Below, piece after piece: positions 18,826 to 26,991 of a DNA stretch of 64,000 nt. The notes beneath the pieces were generated by a model. That model made no database searches and was not told the origin of the DNA. It saw nothing but the letters and a program-made list of their open reading frames with translations. The DNA comes from Candidatus Latescibacterota bacterium (GTDB lineage Bacteria > Latescibacterota > UBA2968 > UBA8231). The translations under genes were made by a program, and so were the position numbers. Position 1 is the stretch's first letter. Each line of letters starts with the position of its first letter. The stretch covers positions 1-64,000 of the forward strand of contig SLHA01000048.1 of NCBI GenBank assembly GCA_007136405.1, read 5' to 3'.

Positions 18826-18984
18826 TCAGGCTGCTTTCGTAGCGGTACCGGTCTCAGCCGGTTGTTTCCGCCGTGATTCGATGTCCGTCAGCAACGTTCT
18901 GACACGCTCCCGAAAAGCCTGGATTCTGGCGTCGATCTCATCCATGGAGCGAATCAGCTTGTCTTCCTGGGTTTCGTCAATCAT
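18826..18984 (-). CDS. Small 52-aa charged helical protein
   Basis: Starts MIDETQEDKLIRSMDEID, continues RIQAFRERVRTLLTD and ends TATKAA. It is predicted to be one long amphipathic helix with heptad-like spacing. The ATG has a very good SD (AGGAGAGG) 4 nt upstream. It lies 143 nt before the isomerase-like gene on the same strand. Family not recognised; the RBS and composition make it a believable gene. Confidence 0.55.
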   Translation of the reverse strand: MIDETQEDKLIRSMDEIDARIQAFRERVRTLLTDIESRRKQPAETGTATKAA

Positions 18985-19357
18985 AGACCTCTCCTGACAC
19001 GAGACATGGGGCAGACGGGGAGATGCATGATCGGGGAGATTCAGCGCGATGAGCTCTGTACCGCTACCGGAAGGGGAAAGCCCGGTATAAGAACGGTATG
19101 GGAGGCATACTCCCGTTGGGAAACGGGAATGAGGGTTGACGCGCGCTCAGGGACGTTGTGCCAACACGCGCGACCGGCCGGCGCCCCGGGTACAATCCTG
19201 CACAACGAAACCCCATTTGTCAACAGCCAGCGCCGGCGGACCGGTCACGTGCAGAGTTGGCCAGCCCGGAATCCTCCGCCGACCCATTACGCCATGCGGC
19301 ATGCGATCAGCGAGCCTGCCTGCGGCCCGACATGCAACGGTATGCAACGCCGGCGGT
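18985..19357. other. Intergenic region between the sigma factor stop and the 52-aa gene
   Basis: No gene seen. It contains a 7-bp hairpin with a GGGA loop at 19111-19128 (TCCCGTT/AACGGGA) and, on the minus strand, an isolated TTGACA at 19220-19215 without a good -10 box at the right distance. It may carry the leader of the 52-aa gene. Confidence 0.4.
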
Positions 19358-20218
19358 TCAGCCGCCCCGATAGGGCCTGAGATGATCAAACCGGACTGGA
19401 TTGCGCAGCCGGTGCAGGGCTTTCTCCTTGATCTGACGGACTCGTTCGCGCGTGAGACCGAAACGCACGCCGATCTGGTCAAGCGTCAGCGGAGCTTCAT
19501 CATCCAAACCGTAGTACAGCCTGAGCACCTGAGCTTCCCGGCCTACCAGGTTCTTCATGGCCGCAGTCAATTGGATCCGCAACGAAGCGCGCATGACCTG
19601 GACTTCCGGCGATTCTTCCCGCTCGTCCGCCAGAATATCCATCAGGCTGCGTTCCTCTCCTTCGCGCACCGCAGCATGCAGCGAACACGCAGGCCGGCCG
19701 CATTTCAGGGTGTCCTCCACCTCGTCCACGGGCACGTTGAGGTGCCGGGCAATGTCCTCCGCACCGGGAACCTCAGCCAGGCTCTGCTGCAACAGCCGGT
19801 GAACCTTGGATATTTTATACAGCAAGCCAACTTTGTTCAACGGCAACCGGACGGTCCGGGACTGCTCCGCCAGGGTCTGCAGAATAGCCTGCCGTATCCA
19901 CCAGACGGCATACGATATGAATTTGAACCCTTTTTTTTCGTCGAAACGCTCGGCCGCAGTGATGAGTCCCACATTGCCCGAGCTGATCAGGTCAGCCAGA
20001 GGCACACCCCTGTTCTGGTATTCCTTGGCGACGCTGACGACGAAACGCAGATTGGACTCCACCAGCAGGTTTCTGGCTGCCTGATCCCCCTGCTTGATCT
20101 TTCTGGCAAGCTCGACCTCTTCAGCCGCCCTAAGCGGCTTGCTATGGGCGATCTCTGCCAGGTAGCTACCGAGCGAGTCCTCTCCATCCCATGACGACGT
20201 CTTGCCGGTCTCCGCCAT
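19358..20218 (-). CDS. RpoD/RpoS-type sigma-70 factor lacking region 1.1 (first of two)
   Basis: 286 aa. Region 1.2 (SLGSYLAEIAHSKPL), region 2 (NLRFVVSVAKEYQNRGVPL, ERFDEKKGFKFISYAVWWIRQAI), region 3, and region 4 ending in LTRERVRQIKEKALHRLR. It recognises -10/-35 promoters and is a group 1 or 2 factor; without region 1.1 either primary or stationary-phase roles fit. ATG 20218 is favoured over ATG 20227 because AGGA is better placed. It has its own strong promoter. A paralogue lies at 60898-61746. Confidence 0.93.
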   Translation of the reverse strand: MAETGKTSSWDGEDSLGSYLAEIAHSKPLRAAEEVELARKIKQGDQAARNLLVESNLRFVVSVAKEYQNRGVPLADLISSGNVGLITAAERFDEKKGFKFISYAVWWIRQAILQTLAEQSRTVRLPLNKVGLLYKISKVHRLLQQSLAEVPGAEDIARHLNVPVDEVEDTLKCGRPACSLHAAVREGEERSLMDILADEREESPEVQVMRASLRIQLTAAMKNLVGREAQVLRLYYGLDDEAPLTLDQIGVRFGLTRERVRQIKEKALHRLRNPVRFDHLRPYRGG

Positions 20219-20292
20219 ACAGATCATCCTGTGTTTCCGTGTTGACCTGCGGAGCTGAAACTATCTTCAGCTTAAAGGGCCCGACCTGCTTA

Positions 20293-20321
20293 AACATAGA
20301 TCGACACAGTACTACTGTCAA
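20293..20321 (-). promoter_or_regulatory. Sigma-70 promoter for the first sigma factor gene
   Basis: Minus strand TTGACA (20321-20316), 17-nt spacer, TATGTT (20298-20293), about 75 nt before the start codon and 20 nt after the rph stop. Confidence 0.75.
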
Positions 20322-20340
20322 CGTTTTTTGGCAACACCCG

Positions 20341-21066
20341 CTAGACTCCCAGAGCTGCGGTCTGGACCGCGTGCAGCTGGCGTATACCATCTGCGGCAAG
20401 GTCCAGCATGGAATCCATCTGGGTGCGGGTAAAGGGGCGCCCCTCCGCCGTACCCTGAACCTCCACCATGCCGCCGTCCCCGGTCATGACCACATTCATG
20501 TCCGTCTCCGCACCGGCATCCTCTCTATAACACAGATCCAGCAGCGCCTGACCGGCGACGATTCCCACGCTGACCGCAGCGAGCGACTGCCGCAGCGGAT
20601 TCTGTGGCAGTCGTGTCTCCCGGCGCAGATGGCGGACTGCGTCCACCAGCGCCACATAGGCTCCCGTGATAGCCGCCGTTCGGGTACCGCCGTCAGCCTG
20701 AATCACGTCACAATCCACGTGCAGAGTACGCTCACCGAGTGCGCTCAGATCGATGACCGAACGCAGTGAACGACCGATGAGACGCTGGATCTCGCGGGTC
20801 CGCCCGTTGACCTTGCCGGTAGCGGATTCACGCGGGATCCGCTGTGGTGATGCTCCGGGCAGCATGCCGTATTCAGCGGTCAACCATCCGCTGTTGCGTC
20901 CCTCCAGGAACGGCGGCACGCGGTTTTCCGGCGAAACCGTGCACAGCACGCGCGTTCTACCGCATTCGATATGCACGGCGCCAGGCGCCGTATCCAGGTA
21001 ATTCCTGGTGATGATTACGGGCCGCAACTCGTCAGCCCGCCTGCCGTCAGTTCTGGTGCGGCTCAT
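20341..21066 (-). CDS. rph: Ribonuclease PH
   Basis: Phosphate-dependent 3' exoribonuclease that trims tRNA 3' ends; 241 aa from ATG 21066. The family start is seen ([13 protein letters not shown]), then [19 protein letters not shown], the basic [20 protein letters not shown] stretch and [24 protein letters not shown] at 21093 would overlap the upstream gene, but the ATG fits the family start. Third gene of a smpB / DnaC-like / rph operon. Because the tRNAs here encode CCA, RNase PH would act on their trailers. Confidence 0.95.
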   Translation of the reverse strand: MSRTRTDGRRADELRPVIITRNYLDTAPGAVHIECGRTRVLCTVSPENRVPPFLEGRNSGWLTAEYGMLPGASPQRIPRESATGKVNGRTREIQRLIGRSLRSVIDLSALGERTLHVDCDVIQADGGTRTAAITGAYVALVDAVRHLRRETRLPQNPLRQSLAAVSVGIVAGQALLDLCYREDAGAETDMNVVMTGDGGMVEVQGTAEGRPFTRTQMDSMLDLAADGIRQLHAVQTAALGV

Positions 21067-21073
21067 ATCCTGT

Positions 21074-21910
21074 TCACCATAGCCGATGCTCACGGTAGTC
21101 CACCTTCCCCATGTCGATCATTTTACACATCTCCTGCAACCTCGAGTAGACTCGACCCTGCGAGATGTCCTTGATGTCCTCCAGGGACTTGTTGGTGGTA
21201 ACGATAGTGAAGCGTTCATCGCCGTAGCGGGCATCGACAAGGTTGTACAGCATCTCCAGTTCCCAGTCCGTGTTGCGCTGAATACCCAGGTCATCCAGCA
21301 TGAGGAAGGGCATGTTGCACAGTTCCTGCATGATCCGCCAGGTGTGACCGTAGTGCTCGCTCTCTTCCGAGTACGTGTCCCGCAGGCGTTCGAAATACCG
21401 GCGCGAGAGGTTGAGAAACCTGGCCGGCTTGCACCAGCGCAACATCAACTCGTTCAGCATGATACAACCGAGCAAGGTCTTTCCTGAGCCTGGAGCTCCA
21501 TACAGGAGATAGCCGCGACGCGGCCGCCGGGTGCTGTCGACCAGTCCCTCGACCTCCACCATGACCCGATCTGCCAGGGGAATGATGGTTCCATCTTCCG
21601 CCTGGCGATGGAAGTCGTCCTGAAAGGTCCACCGGTAGCGCTCAGGTATTTCGGCCAGGCTGAAAAGCCGGCTGGTCTCCGCCAGACGCTGGCTGAACGG
21701 ACGACACGGACACCAGTACCGGCGCGAGTCTTCACCCCAGTACTGATACGGCCTGACCCCGTCACAACGGCAGTGGCGCGTGATGCACTCGCACAAACGC
21801 AAACGCCCGTAGCGTCCGATTTCCACGGTCCGATCATAGTAGATACCGACGCCCGCGCAACGTTCGCAGGCCCGTACGACCGACTGAATATCCGTATCTG
21901 GTTGAGTCAA
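21074..21910 (-). CDS. DnaC/IstB-like AAA+ ATPase with cysteine-rich N-terminus
   Basis: 278 aa. Residues 10-75 hold eight cysteines ([22 protein letters not shown]), likely a zinc-binding module. The AAA+ core follows: Walker [13 protein letters not shown], Walker [11 protein letters not shown], sensor 1 IVTTNKS and an Arg near SRLQEM. Helicase loaders of this type help DnaB onto DNA. No phage or transposase genes are nearby, and it is coupled to smpB (TTGA overlap; TTG start with AAGGAACGGAG), suggesting a chromosomal role. An IstB-type transposition helper is less likely for lack of a transposase. Confidence 0.82.
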   Translation of the reverse strand: MTQPDTDIQSVVRACERCAGVGIYYDRTVEIGRYGRLRLCECITRHCRCDGVRPYQYWGEDSRRYWCPCRPFSQRLAETSRLFSLAEIPERYRWTFQDDFHRQAEDGTIIPLADRVMVEVEGLVDSTRRPRRGYLLYGAPGSGKTLLGCIMLNELMLRWCKPARFLNLSRRYFERLRDTYSEESEHYGHTWRIMQELCNMPFLMLDDLGIQRNTDWELEMLYNLVDARYGDERFTIVTTNKSLEDIKDISQGRVYSRLQEMCKMIDMGKVDYREHRLW

Positions 21911-22404
21911 TGGCTCCGTTCCTTCAATGCCCTCTGAACCTCCCGCGCCGCATCCCGCTGGGCCAGGTTCTGCCTTTTATCGTATTGTTTCCTGCCTCGC
22001 GCCAGGGCCAGTTCCACCTTGGCTTTCCCGTCCCTGAAGTACAGACTGAGCGGTATCAGGGTCAACCCCTGCTGCTGTGTACGGCCGATTAGGCGGCGTA
22101 TTTCCGCCCGGTGAAGCAGCAGCTTGCGGTCGCGCTCCGGTTCGTGATTGAACCGGTTACCGGGTTCATAGGCACTGATATGGGCATGTAACAGGAACAC
22201 CTCACCCCTGTCAACCGCAGCGTAGCTGTCCTTCAGGTTGACGTTGCCCGCGCGGAGAGCCTTCACCTCCGTTCCGGTGAGAACGATGCCGGCCTCCATG
22301 CGCTCCATGATCTCGTACTCATGACGCGCCCGCCGGTTGCGGGTAACAAGACGTATGTGACCGGCAGCATCCGTTGCAGACTTTGCAGATGCCATCTTTC
22401 CCAT
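21907..22404 (-). CDS. smpB: SsrA-binding protein SmpB
   Basis: tmRNA partner in ribosome rescue, 165 aa. Typical features: RRARHEYEIMERMEAGIVLTG, TEVKALRAGNVNLKDSY, PERDRKLLLHRAEI, and the basic C-terminal tail with KQYDKRQNLAQRDA that enters the mRNA channel. ATG 22404 with AGGAG at -8. tmRNA itself was not found in this window. Confidence 0.96.
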   Translation of the reverse strand: MGKMASAKSATDAAGHIRLVTRNRRARHEYEIMERMEAGIVLTGTEVKALRAGNVNLKDSYAAVDRGEVFLLHAHISAYEPGNRFNHEPERDRKLLLHRAEIRRLIGRTQQQGLTLIPLSLYFRDGKAKVELALARGRKQYDKRQNLAQRDAAREVQRALKERSH

Positions 22405-22439
22405 GGCTGGCTCCTTCAGAGTGGGGGCCGCTTCAGGCC

Positions 22440-22468
22440 TTGACTGTAAGCGAAGCGCTGTTTAACTT
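22440..22468 (+). promoter_or_regulatory. Promoter for tRNA-Leu
   Basis: TTGACT (22440-22445), 17-nt spacer, TAACTT (22463-22468); the transcript would start about 5-10 nt before the mature tRNA. Confidence 0.65.
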
Positions 22469-22478
22469 ACTTGTGCAG

Positions 22479-22567
22479 GCCGAAGTGGCGAAATTGGTAG
22501 ACGCGCTAGGTTCAGGACCTAGTGGGGATTATACCCCGTGGAGGTTCGAGTCCTCTCTTCGGCACCA
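22479..22567 (+). tRNA. tRNA-Leu (anticodon CAG)
   Basis: Class II tRNA. The acceptor GCCGAAG pairs with CTTCGGC. The anticodon arm CTAGG-TTCAGGA-CCTAG places CAG at 34-36. A long variable arm (GGGG/CCCC type) is present, the T-arm holds GTTCGAGTC, and the CCA is encoded at 22565-22567. Confidence 0.95.
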
Positions 22568-22601
22568 TAGCTTTCTACCGGTCAAGGTCGTGACCGGGTC
22601 C

Positions 22602-22636
22602 AACCCAGGCAATGGCTTTGTCTGGGTTTCTTGTTT
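22602..22636 (+). terminator. Intrinsic terminator after tRNA-Leu
   Basis: AACCCAG pairs with CTGGGTT around a 13-nt loop, followed by a T-rich stretch. A second 7-bp hairpin (CCGGTCA/TGACCGG) lies just before it. Confidence 0.65.
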
Positions 22637-22705
22637 GGGGGTATGCAACCGCCCCCCCTTCGTCGCGACCTGCCGCTCTCGATACCCCAGAAGGAAGGAT
22701 AACTC

Positions 22706-23083
22706 ATGGCCCGTCTGCTGCATACCCGTATCCGCGTCAGCGACCTGGACCGCTCCGTAGCATTCTACTGTGACAAACTCGGTTTCCAGGTCAAGAGCCG
22801 GAATGACCAATCTCCCGCCGGGAACCATATAGCTCACCTGGAGCTGCCGGGTAACGCCCACACTCTGGAACTCACCTGGTCGGCGGACTACGTCCTCGAG
22901 GTTCCCGAAGACCTCATGCACCTGGCCATCGCGGTGCCGGATCTCATCGCCTTCTGCGACCAGCTCGAACAGCAGGGTGTCGAAATCTGGCCAGGAGACT
23001 GGCGTCAGAAATTTCCCAGCGGCCGCAAGATGGCCTTCATCGACGATCCGGATGGATACGAGATCGAACTCCTGGAAGGCTGA
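22706..23083 (+). CDS. VOC-family metalloprotein, lactoylglutathione lyase (glyoxalase I)-like
   Basis: 125 aa, two beta-alpha-beta-beta-beta modules. Candidate metal ligands follow the GloA pattern: His6 (LLHTRIRVSD), Glu55 (HTLELTW), His72 (LMHLAIAV) and Glu121 (DPDGYEIELLEG). This supports glyoxalase I, which isomerises the methylglyoxal-thiol hemithioacetal; other VOC enzymes share the fold, so the thiol cofactor and exact reaction are open. RBS AAGGAAGG. Monocistronic between tRNA-Leu and a MerR-like gene. Confidence 0.85.
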   Translation: MARLLHTRIRVSDLDRSVAFYCDKLGFQVKSRNDQSPAGNHIAHLELPGNAHTLELTWSADYVLEVPEDLMHLAIAVPDLIAFCDQLEQQGVEIWPGDWRQKFPSGRKMAFIDDPDGYEIELLEG

Positions 23084-23161
23084 ACCAGAACCCATCAGCG
23101 CGGAAAAAACGGGCAAACCTATCAAGGTCCGGGCAGCCCTGCCGATTATTGTAGTAGCACT

Positions 23162-23170
23162 TGGTATTAT
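23162..23170 (+). promoter_or_regulatory. Extended -10 promoter for the MerR-like gene
   Basis: TGG-TATTAT fits an extended -10 (TGn plus hexamer) 37 nt before the ATG; no good -35 is seen. Confidence 0.4.
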
Positions 23171-23206
23171 CTGGCATGCCCACCCGGGACAAGGAGGTCT
23201 GGACTG

Positions 23207-23464
23207 ATGGCTGCTAGCAAAGCAAAACTGATAGGCATCGATGAGGCCGCCGCCCTTTTCGGTAAATCCGTGCACCAGATGCGCCAGTACAAAGCCAAGG
23301 GGTTGCTCAAGGTAGCAGACTGTGCCGGCAACAAGGACCTGTACAACATGGCGGAGGTCATCCTCCTGAAATACCTGATACGCGAACTGCGCGTTAACGA
23401 AGGTCTGTCGCTGGCGCAGATATCCCGGCGGCTGGACCAGATGATGGGCAGGGCAGCAGCCTAG
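23207..23464 (+). CDS. Small MerR-type helix-turn-helix protein
   Basis: 85 aa. The winged HTH covers IGIDEAAALFGKSVHQMRQY and KGLLKVADCAGNKDLYNMAE, then LRVNEGLSLAQISRRLDQMM. There is no effector domain, so it is only the DNA-binding part of the MerR fold, like excisionase or small regulatory MerR proteins. ATG 23207 is preceded by AAGGAGG. Its target is unknown; a J-domain gene converges on it. Confidence 0.75.
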   Translation: MAASKAKLIGIDEAAALFGKSVHQMRQYKAKGLLKVADCAGNKDLYNMAEVILLKYLIRELRVNEGLSLAQISRRLDQMMGRAAA

Positions 23465-23500
23465 TTGCCCAGCATGCCGGCATGGGTGCGTGGGACCCGC

Positions 23501-24685
23501 TCACGGTTGCAGCCGGTCACAGGCCTCATTGACCATCGCCAGGATCTGGTCGCACATATGCTGAGCCCAGTCTGGAAGCTGTTTGACACGATCCGGGTGA
23601 AATATGACGGCGAAGCGTCGGCGCACCTCGCCTATCTGCGCCGCCGTCGCCTCGTCGTCCAGACCCAGCACCCTTCCGGCGGGCATGTTGCGCATGGCAT
23701 CGATATCGACGACCAGCGGCGATGCCCCGGCAGGCTCATGCGCTCGCGCCAGACGGGACGCCATGTCCTGCATCCGCCGGTCCAGTTTCACATATTCATG
23801 CTGCAGGTGGGTCAGTTCCTTCTGTGCGGTGGTCACTTCGCGTTCCAGGCGAATGCGCATGCGACGTTCCTGGCGCAGCTTGTCCGCCGCATCAGCCATC
23901 TCCCGCAGCTGGCGTCTCGAGGCGTCAGCTGCGGTTTCCAGCTTCCTGATGCGCTGGTGGGCCCGATGGGCTCGATCCTCGGCAAACTCCAGGTCCCCTT
24001 CCAGACCGGTCCTGTCCCGCCGTAGTTGATCCATCTCGATCTGCAACTTTACCACGTCCGCGCTCCCGGCCTGACTTCCGCCCTCTCCCACCGGTAACGG
24101 TACAGCCGCGCAAAGATCGTCCAGGAACGATCCCGCTACCTGCTCCCATGCGCTGGGCCCCTGCTGGTCACCAGGGGTATCTTGTTGCGCGCGGGCGACG
24201 ATCCAGTCCATGTGGCGCCGGTAATAACGGCGGAGCAACGGGAAGAATCCCGCCTTCTGTCTGGACGCCAGCCGGGTGTCCAGCAGACAACGGTACAGCA
24301 GCGTTCTGTTGACTTCTCCGCTGATTAACAGAGGATCGGGGGACAGCAGATGCAGCTCGGGCCACTCCCCGGCCAGTGTCTCGCACGCAGCGATCTCAAA
24401 AGCTGCCGCTACATCACTCTGTGGGTAGACGCCATCACCGCGACTGCACAGGACACGCTCGACCCAATGGCGCAGTTCGACCAGACCCGTCTGACTGCGA
24501 ACCCGGCGGCCGTAATCGAACTGACGGCGCAGGGAGCGCAGTGAACGGGCTTCGACAAGCGCGACGAACTGCTGATACTCTTCAGGAGAGATGGCCGCAT
24601 GCCTCCATGGTGACACGTTGAGAGGACAGCCCGGAAACAGGTCCGGGTCTTCATCCGGATCGCGCCCCAGGGCAGCGCGGTTCAC
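23501..24685 (-). CDS. Coiled-coil protein with C-terminal J-like domain
   Basis: About 394 aa. A helical N-terminal half of unknown type (SPEEYQQFVALVEARSLRSL) is followed by a long charged coiled coil (LRRDRTGLEGDLEFAEDRAH to QHEYVKLDRRMQDM). The C-terminal about 60 residues read as a J domain: RVLGLDDEATAAQIGEVRRR, then FAVIFHPDRVKQL with the HPD that stimulates DnaK. J domains are usually N-terminal, so the order is inverted. GTG 24685 is a tentative start. Possibly a specialised DnaK co-chaperone; client unknown. Confidence 0.72.
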   Translation of the reverse strand: MNRAALGRDPDEDPDLFPGCPLNVSPWRHAAISPEEYQQFVALVEARSLRSLRRQFDYGRRVRSQTGLVELRHWVERVLCSRGDGVYPQSDVAAAFEIAACETLAGEWPELHLLSPDPLLISGEVNRTLLYRCLLDTRLASRQKAGFFPLLRRYYRRHMDWIVARAQQDTPGDQQGPSAWEQVAGSFLDDLCAAVPLPVGEGGSQAGSADVVKLQIEMDQLRRDRTGLEGDLEFAEDRAHRAHQRIRKLETAADASRRQLREMADAADKLRQERRMRIRLEREVTTAQKELTHLQHEYVKLDRRMQDMASRLARAHEPAGASPLVVDIDAMRNMPAGRVLGLDDEATAAQIGEVRRRFAVIFHPDRVKQLPDWAQHMCDQILAMVNEACDRLQP

Positions 24686-24812
24686 TCCGGTTGCAGTGCG
24701 CCGGAGTGATTCCGAATGACGACCCGCTTGACGCCGCGCCGATGCTCGTGTTGGGCAGGGAAACCGCAACGAAGGTGAAGTCGGCACAGGCACGGCTACG
24801 GCGACCTACCAG

Positions 24813-24852
24813 ACAAGGGGTCAAGGAGCGTCTGCACTCCATGACCCCTTGT
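24813..24852. other. Long hairpin downstream of tRNA-Arg
   Basis: ACAAGGGGTCA pairs with TGACCCCTTGT (11 bp), extended inward by GGAG/CTCC across one A-A mismatch. It lies 7 nt past the tRNA 3' end on the minus strand with no T-run, so it may be a processing or attenuation structure rather than a classic terminator. Confidence 0.5.
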
Positions 24853-24858
24853 CCTCTG

Positions 24859-24935
24859 TGGTACCCCCGGCGGGATTCGAACCCACGACCCACAGATTAG
24901 GAATCTGTTGCTCTATCCGGCTGAGCTACGAGGGC
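24859..24935 (-). tRNA. tRNA-Arg (anticodon CCT)
   Basis: Acceptor GCCCTCG pairs with CGGGGGT (with a G-U closing pair and one internal T-G). The anticodon stem ACAGA/TCTGT has loop TTCCTAA, placing CCT. The T-arm is GTGGG-TTCGAAT-CCCGC. The CCA is encoded. Confidence 0.92.
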
Positions 24936-25084
24936 ATGTAACAACGCTCCCGGCACGCTGATGCAGCACGGGCCCGGTGTGGTTAATTCCAGCTGATCGT
25001 TCCGTGTGGCCCCAGATAAGGTAGCATCAGCAACAATGAGTCGTCAAGTAGCGTCACCCGCGCCCGGAGGTACTACCATGCCGC

Positions 25085-25489
25085 CTACTCTGCTGTGCCG
25101 CCACCATCGAAATCATCCAGCGGCGGGACGAGGAACCGGGTCAGAACGAGGATGGCCGACTGGGACACGACGACAAATTTCTCCTGATCGAACTTGATTT
25201 CCACGGCATCTTTGCGCAGGAAAATGGCATGGTCTCCTGGACGCATCTGCAGCGGGATGTACCGCATCTGCGGCTCCTCTCCCTTCTTCCAGGGGACGTC
25301 TTCATCATCGTACTTGGGTGGCAATGGGATACCGGGTCCTACCTCCTCGATGACCCCGGACTGAACGGTTTCCTTCTCCAGGGCCGTTGGCGGCAGGTAC
25401 AGGCCGACTTGGGTGCGTTCTTCCTTGTCATCGACGCGAATCAGTACCCGGTCTCCCACTACGTGCAGTTCCCTGTCACCACGAATCAT
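25085..25489 (-). CDS. GroES/Cpn10-like protein
   Basis: 134 aa, longer than the about 95-aa GroES. The core GDRVLIRVDDKEERTQVGLYLP and SGVIEEVGPG matches the Cpn10 fold and mobile-loop region (EERTQVGLYLPPTALEK). An insert (PPKYDDEDVPWKKGEEP) and a C-terminal extension (LTRFLVPPLDDFDGGGTAE) are unusual. No groEL is adjacent, so this may be a specialised paralogue and not the main co-chaperonin. Strong RBS GAGGAAGG. Confidence 0.8.
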   Translation of the reverse strand: MIRGDRELHVVGDRVLIRVDDKEERTQVGLYLPPTALEKETVQSGVIEEVGPGIPLPPKYDDEDVPWKKGEEPQMRYIPLQMRPGDHAIFLRKDAVEIKFDQEKFVVVSQSAILVLTRFLVPPLDDFDGGGTAE

Positions 25490-25844
25490 ATCTGCCTTCC
25501 TCTTCGGTGCGACCCGGACTACGGTCCGCTATGAAATTGCCGGCAAGTCAACCTGCTGGACTAAAGAAATATGCTCTTCAGGGCGTATGGAGGAAAGCCC
25601 TTTCGAGACTCTACGCAAGCTCAGCGTTCCCGGCGGCCCACCGGCAGACGGCCGTTATACCGATAATCGGCCCGCTGCCCTCAGTCGATCGCATAGCATC
25701 ACGCCCGGGGGCTCTACATTCGACACAGAGGTATTTACCGCATCCTGCCGATAGTATAGTGTCCAGTCAACTATATGGAGCAGCATTCGACACACCGTCA
25801 CCCTGTTGGCTGGACGGTGATGAAGCTCACACGAGAGGTAGATC
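25490..25844. other. Divergent intergenic region between groES-like gene and fliG
   Basis: 355 nt without a gene. A possible -10 box TATAGT (25755-25760) for fliG has no good -35. No sigma-28 or sigma-54 consensus was found before fliG by eye. Confidence 0.35.
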
Positions 25845-26888
25845 ATGGCACAATACGAACCGGGTGAAGGTGTCCGGCAGGAAGACGACAGAGAGGCCGA
25901 AATGCCGCTGACCCAGAAGGTAGCCATCGCCATGGTTGCATTGGGAGAAGAGGTGTCCGGAGAGGTGATGAAACACCTGTCGGATGTGGAGATGGAGGAA
26001 ATCACCCAGGCCATCGCTGCATTGAAAAACATCTCGAGCGATGTCACAGACCGCGTTCTGGAGGAATTCGAGCAACACCTGCTGGCGGGTGAGTGGGTCA
26101 GTACTGGTGGTGTGGATTTCGCTCGAGCCGCACTGGAACGTGCGGTAGGCCCACGCAAGGCCCAGGAAATACTGGAGCGCGTCACTTCACGCGTGTCCTC
26201 GGGATTCTACATGCTCAAGAACGTAGCTCCGGACCAGATCGCCCCGTTCATCTCCCACGAGCACCCTCAGACAGTGGCCCTGATTCTGTCTCAGCTGGAG
26301 GCGGCTCAGGCCTCCGGAATCCTGTCACAGCTGCCCGAGCGCATGCAGTCTGACGTGGCATATCGGATTGCCACCATGGAGAACATCACCCCTAATGTCA
26401 TCAAGCAGATCGAAGAAAGCTTGGAGTCATCGCTGCGTGACATTCTGGGCGGCAACCAGGATGTCGGTGGCCCCAAGGTGGTAGCCGACATCCTCAACCT
26501 GACCGGATCGTCGACGGAGAAGAACGTGCTGGACCAGATGGACGCCCAGGATCCGGAGGTGGCGGAATCCGTGCGCAACCTGATGTTTGTCTTTGGAGAT
26601 ATCGCCAGACTCACGGATCGCGAGATCCAGACTCTGCTTCGCGAGGTGGATCAGAAAGATCTGGTGATCGCTCTGAAGGCCGCGGACGACGAACTCAAGG
26701 AAAAGGTATTGAGCAACATGTCGGAACGGGTGCGCACCTTCATCAACGAGGAAATGGAATACCTCGGTCCGATGCGCCTGAGTGAGGTAGAGGAAGTCCA
26801 ACTACGTATCGTTCAGCAGGTCCGGCAACTGGAGGAACAGGGTCAGATTACCATCGTGCGAGGGGAAGCCGATGACCAGTTTGTCTGA
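25845..26888 (+). CDS. fliG: Flagellar motor switch protein FliG
   Basis: C-ring protein linking MS ring, FliM and the MotA stator; 347 aa, normal length. The middle-domain EHPQ motif is at 139-142 (FISHEHPQTVALILSQL). The C-terminal torque helix keeps charged residues (FVFGDIARLTDREIQTLLREV) and DQKDLVIALK follows. It is isolated: no fliF, fliH or fliI beside it. It converges on fapA, another flagellar-associated gene. RBS AGAGG at -8. Confidence 0.95.
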   Translation: MAQYEPGEGVRQEDDREAEMPLTQKVAIAMVALGEEVSGEVMKHLSDVEMEEITQAIAALKNISSDVTDRVLEEFEQHLLAGEWVSTGGVDFARAALERAVGPRKAQEILERVTSRVSSGFYMLKNVAPDQIAPFISHEHPQTVALILSQLEAAQASGILSQLPERMQSDVAYRIATMENITPNVIKQIEESLESSLRDILGGNQDVGGPKVVADILNLTGSSTEKNVLDQMDAQDPEVAESVRNLMFVFGDIARLTDREIQTLLREVDQKDLVIALKAADDELKEKVLSNMSERVRTFINEEMEYLGPMRLSEVEEVQLRIVQQVRQLEEQGQITIVRGEADDQFV

Positions 26889-26991
26889 TGCACGGCTGCG
26901 GGACCGTGTGCCCATGTGACCATGACGACCGGGCCGGCGCAACAAGCCGGCGTTCGGGGCTGATGCGTACCAGACCGGCGGCTTTCGCCGT

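Noticed and set aside
21074-21910. IstB transposition helper
   Set aside because: No transposase or terminal inverted repeats nearby, and the gene is translationally coupled to smpB.
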